Shown piece by piece: positions 62,106-64,000 of a stretch of 64,000 bases of DNA; positions within the stretch are counted from its first letter, which is position 1; each line of letters starts with the position of its first letter. The notes under the pieces were generated by a model. It saw only the letters and a program-made list of their open reading frames with translations, was not told the origin of the DNA and did not search any database. Source of the DNA: CAIYZT01 sp031385445 (lineage in GTDB: Bacteria; Pseudomonadota; Alphaproteobacteria; Rhodobacterales; Rhodobacteraceae); assembly GCA_031385445.1 (NCBI GenBank), contig JANNBM010000055.1:25158-89157 (forward strand), written 5' to 3'. The translations under genes were made by a program, and so were the position numbers.

Positions 62106-62681
62106 ACCTTTAACTGAACGATTCTGTCAATTGTGTTTTTGCGGGCGATGCATGGTCTTTCGGCGCGTCCGCTAGAGTCCATCACCCCTTGTCAGGCGGC
62201 ACGATGCCGCTTTGAGCGCGAGACAGGATGCTTTCTGCGCGTTCCCTTGCACGCGCTAAACGATAACCTCTATCGCCGCCTGGAAGGTGGCGTCCTTTAG
62301 CAGGCCGCTGGACTGGACAGAGAAAAAGAAGGCGCACTGCGCTTCATCCTTGACCACGCGCGGGACCTGACTGAAAATCCCAGCCCCGCGCAGGTGGGCG
62401 ACACAATGCTTTGCCACCTGGGAGCGACCATCAAACGTCATTTCCCGCTCGATGCCCAAGGCCACACATTCTTCGCAGGCTCGCCATTCAGTGGCGGTGT
62501 CAAGATCGACAATGGCCGTGCGCATCTCGGCAAAGCCCCAGGCTTTGGCGTCGCAGTTGCCCCAGCGCTGCTGGCAGCGGCCGGCCCTTAATCTGTGCAT
62601 TGGCGCGCTTGCCCACCCCGAAATCGACGACTACCAACCAACCAGCCTCCCGTTATGAATGAGGGACGACCAAGGGGAAGG
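62106..62681. other. Intergenic region with one weak minus-strand frame
   Basis: About 580 bases. A minus-strand frame at 62600-62256 (114 codons) reads EWRACEECVALGIEREMTFD and KHCVAHLRGAGIF; it may be a remnant or a small unknown protein, but no family is recognised and no good ribosome site is seen. The remaining sequence shows nothing assignable. Confidence 0.4.
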
Positions 62682-62830
62682 TCAGTAGACGGCAGCGACG
62701 CTGACACCATGCTTGCGGCACAGGTTGGCAACGGAAACGCCGACCTCATGCCCCTATGGAATGCCGATGATCTGCTCTTCTGCAAATCAGAATTGCTTGA
62801 TACGTGCTTCTATTGGTTCGGCCTTAGCCT
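62682..62830 (-). mobile_element. IS3-family orfA remnant
   Basis: Read leftward from about 62798, one frame gives KQF-stop-FAEEQIIGIP-stop-GHEVGVSVANLCRKHGVSV-AAVY-stop (62682-62684). This aligns with the OrfA N-terminus of IS3 elements (RFxEEQIIGILKEHEAGxxVADLCRKHGVSDAxxYKW). Three stop codons in about 38 codons show it is long dead. It is of a different subtype from the remnant near 55.1 kb. Confidence 0.75.
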
Positions 62831-63014
62831 ATCTCGAATTGCTTCTTGTCGCGGCGGCAATGACATTTGGATGCCCCGGTGGCGATTGCGATGTGTCTTC
62901 TATCACCAAAACCTTCAATAAAAATTGGTAGCTTTCTCTTTGAGAAATACTGATATATTGGAATTGCGGATAGACGGAATTACCTGATGATGTTCCCCCT
63001 GAAAGGATTCATTG

Positions 63015-64000
63015 ATGCACCAAACCTGGCGCTGGTTCGGACCTAAAGATCTGGCTTCGGTCGACGACATGATGCAGGCGGGCGTCGAGGGCGTTGTCTC
63101 AGCTTTGCATCATGTGCCGACCGGCGTTGTCTGGTCGCCGGAGGAGATTGCCGCTCGGCAGGCGCTGATCGGGCAGATGAAGGTCGGAACTGCGTCATCC
63201 CTGCGGTGGGACGTGGTGGAAAGCCTGCCCGTGTCAGAGGACATCAGAAAGCAAAAGGGCGCGTGGCGCGACCATATTGCCAACAGGAAAACCAGCATGA
63301 CCAACATCTCCAAGGCGGGGATTGAGGTGATCTGCTATAATTTTATGCCGGTGCTGGATTGGACTCGCACCGATCTGGCGTGGCGGCTGCCCAATGGCGG
63401 CACCTGCATGCGGTTTGATTTCGTCGATTTTGCCGCGTTTGACATCCACATTCTGCAACGCCCCGGTGCGGCTGCCGAATTTCCTGATCACATCATCGAG
63501 GCAGCAGAACGCCGCTTTGCAGGCATGAGCGATGATGCCTGCAAAGCGTTGGCAGGCAATGTGGCCTTTGGTTTGCCGGGGGCGGCGGAAACGATGACGT
63601 TGGCCGATGTGAGCGCGCATCTTGCGGAATATGGCGCGATCTCGCCAGATACTCTGCGCGGGCATCTCATTGATTTTCTGGCCGAAGTAACTCCGCTCGC
63701 ACAGAAGCTGGGGATGCGGCTTTGTTGTCATCCGGATGATCCGCCATTTCCGCTGCTGGGCCTGCCAAGGATCATGTCAACCGAAGCAGATTACCGGGCT
63801 ATGCTGGATGCAGTGGACCTTTCGGCCAATGGCGTAACATTTTGCACCGGCTCATTCGGCGCGCGGGCTGACAACGATCTGCCCGCGATGATGCAGCGCC
63901 TTGGGTCCCGCGTGCACTTTTTGCACCTGCGCAACGTCCGCCGCGAAGGCAGTGATCTGCGCGACAGTTTTCATGAGGCAGAGCATCTTGGCGGCAACAC
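63015..64000 (+). CDS. uxuA: Mannonate dehydratase (3' end outside window)
   Basis: The frame is open from ATG 63015 to the end of the window: 328 codons of a protein usually near 390-400. MHQTWRWFGPKDLASVDDMM, QAGVEGVVSALHHVPTG, CYNFMPVLDWTRTDL and LGMRLCCHPDDPPFPLLGLP are UxuA signatures, and FCTGSFGARADNDLPAMMQR, RVHFLHLRNV follow. It dehydrates D-mannonate to 2-keto-3-deoxygluconate in glucuronate catabolism. GAAAGGA precedes the start. With the LacI-importer-glycosidase operon to its left it suggests a glucuronide or uronic-acid-containing substrate. Confidence 0.95.
   Translation, partial: MHQTWRWFGPKDLASVDDMMQAGVEGVVSALHHVPTGVVWSPEEIAARQALIGQMKVGTASSLRWDVVESLPVSEDIRKQKGAWRDHIANRKTSMTNISKAGIEVICYNFMPVLDWTRTDLAWRLPNGGTCMRFDFVDFAAFDIHILQRPGAAAEFPDHIIEAAERRFAGMSDDACKALAGNVAFGLPGAAETMTLADVSAHLAEYGAISPDTLRGHLIDFLAEVTPLAQKLGMRLCCHPDDPPFPLLGLPRIMSTEADYRAMLDAVDLSANGVTFCTGSFGARADNDLPAMMQRLGSRVHFLHLRNVRREGSDLRDSFHEAEHLGGN

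Noticed and set aside
62256..62600. Minus-strand 114-codon frame
   Set aside because: Partly protein-like, but no family, start signal or context; could be debris of the adjacent IS remnant.

Overview
The window looks like chromosome of an alphaproteobacterium of the Rhodobacterales (Rhodobacteraceae/Roseobacter type). The sequence is GC-rich. Gene content supports this placement: a pyrB / pseudo-dihydroorotase / plsY block, a class III glutamate-cysteine ligase, an RTX protein ending in a Hint domain, an iron-sulfur bacterial photolyase, and several RbsABC- and MalEFGK-type importers. Assignment is from family recognition only; no rRNA or tRNA gene was seen.

Layout. 0.8-3.8 kb: a large secreted-type RTX/Hint protein with a textbook terminator. 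4.7-7.2 kb: a small-molecule kinase-fold protein, moaB and a uracil-DNA glycosylase. 8-12 kb: a tightly coupled pyrB - small membrane protein - PH-domain protein - dihydroorotase-like - plsY run, with a duplicated palindromic block after pyrB. 12.5-13.4 kb: two decayed genes, including a GbsR/MarR-type regulator with an internal deletion and a nonsense codon. 13.3-20.5 kb: gshA, a membrane protein, a GNAT protein, rsmE, ubiA, an OmpA-family protein and a coiled-coil membrane protein. 20.5-23.9 kb: rmlCBDA (dTDP-L-rhamnose). 24.2-25.9 kb: a thioredoxin/TPR chaperone-like protein, a LON-domain protein and a Trm112-like protein.

26.1-37.5 kb: a co-directional, mostly overlapping run joining DNA repair and flavin/light biology: radical SAM-HhH protein, DUF4130-UdgX fusion, DUF2256 protein, FeS photolyase, ABC1/UbiB kinase, a photolyase FAD-domain protein with apparently reordered domains, an NAD(P)/FAD oxidoreductase, two methyltransferases, DUF4149, a frameshifted DUF427 gene and a CIA30 protein.

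37.9-64 kb: accessory catabolic region with three importer cassettes, each next to its own regulator. Cassette 1 (IclR): Rbs-type ABC plus aldehyde dehydrogenase. Cassette 2 (GntR): Rbs-type ABC co-transcribed with hydantoinase/oxoprolinase subunits A and B, and divergent M24 peptidase and GAF genes. Cassette 3 (LacI, tandem operators): MalEFGK-type ABC plus a five-bladed-propeller glycosidase, followed by the start of uxuA. The seams between cassettes hold IS3-family remnants and a lysozyme fragment, consistent with assembly by insertion. The most novel candidates are cassette 2 as an import-and-hydrolysis system for a cyclic amide, the rearranged photolyase-like protein in the repair cluster, and the pyrB-linked dihydroorotase that lacks catalytic residues.
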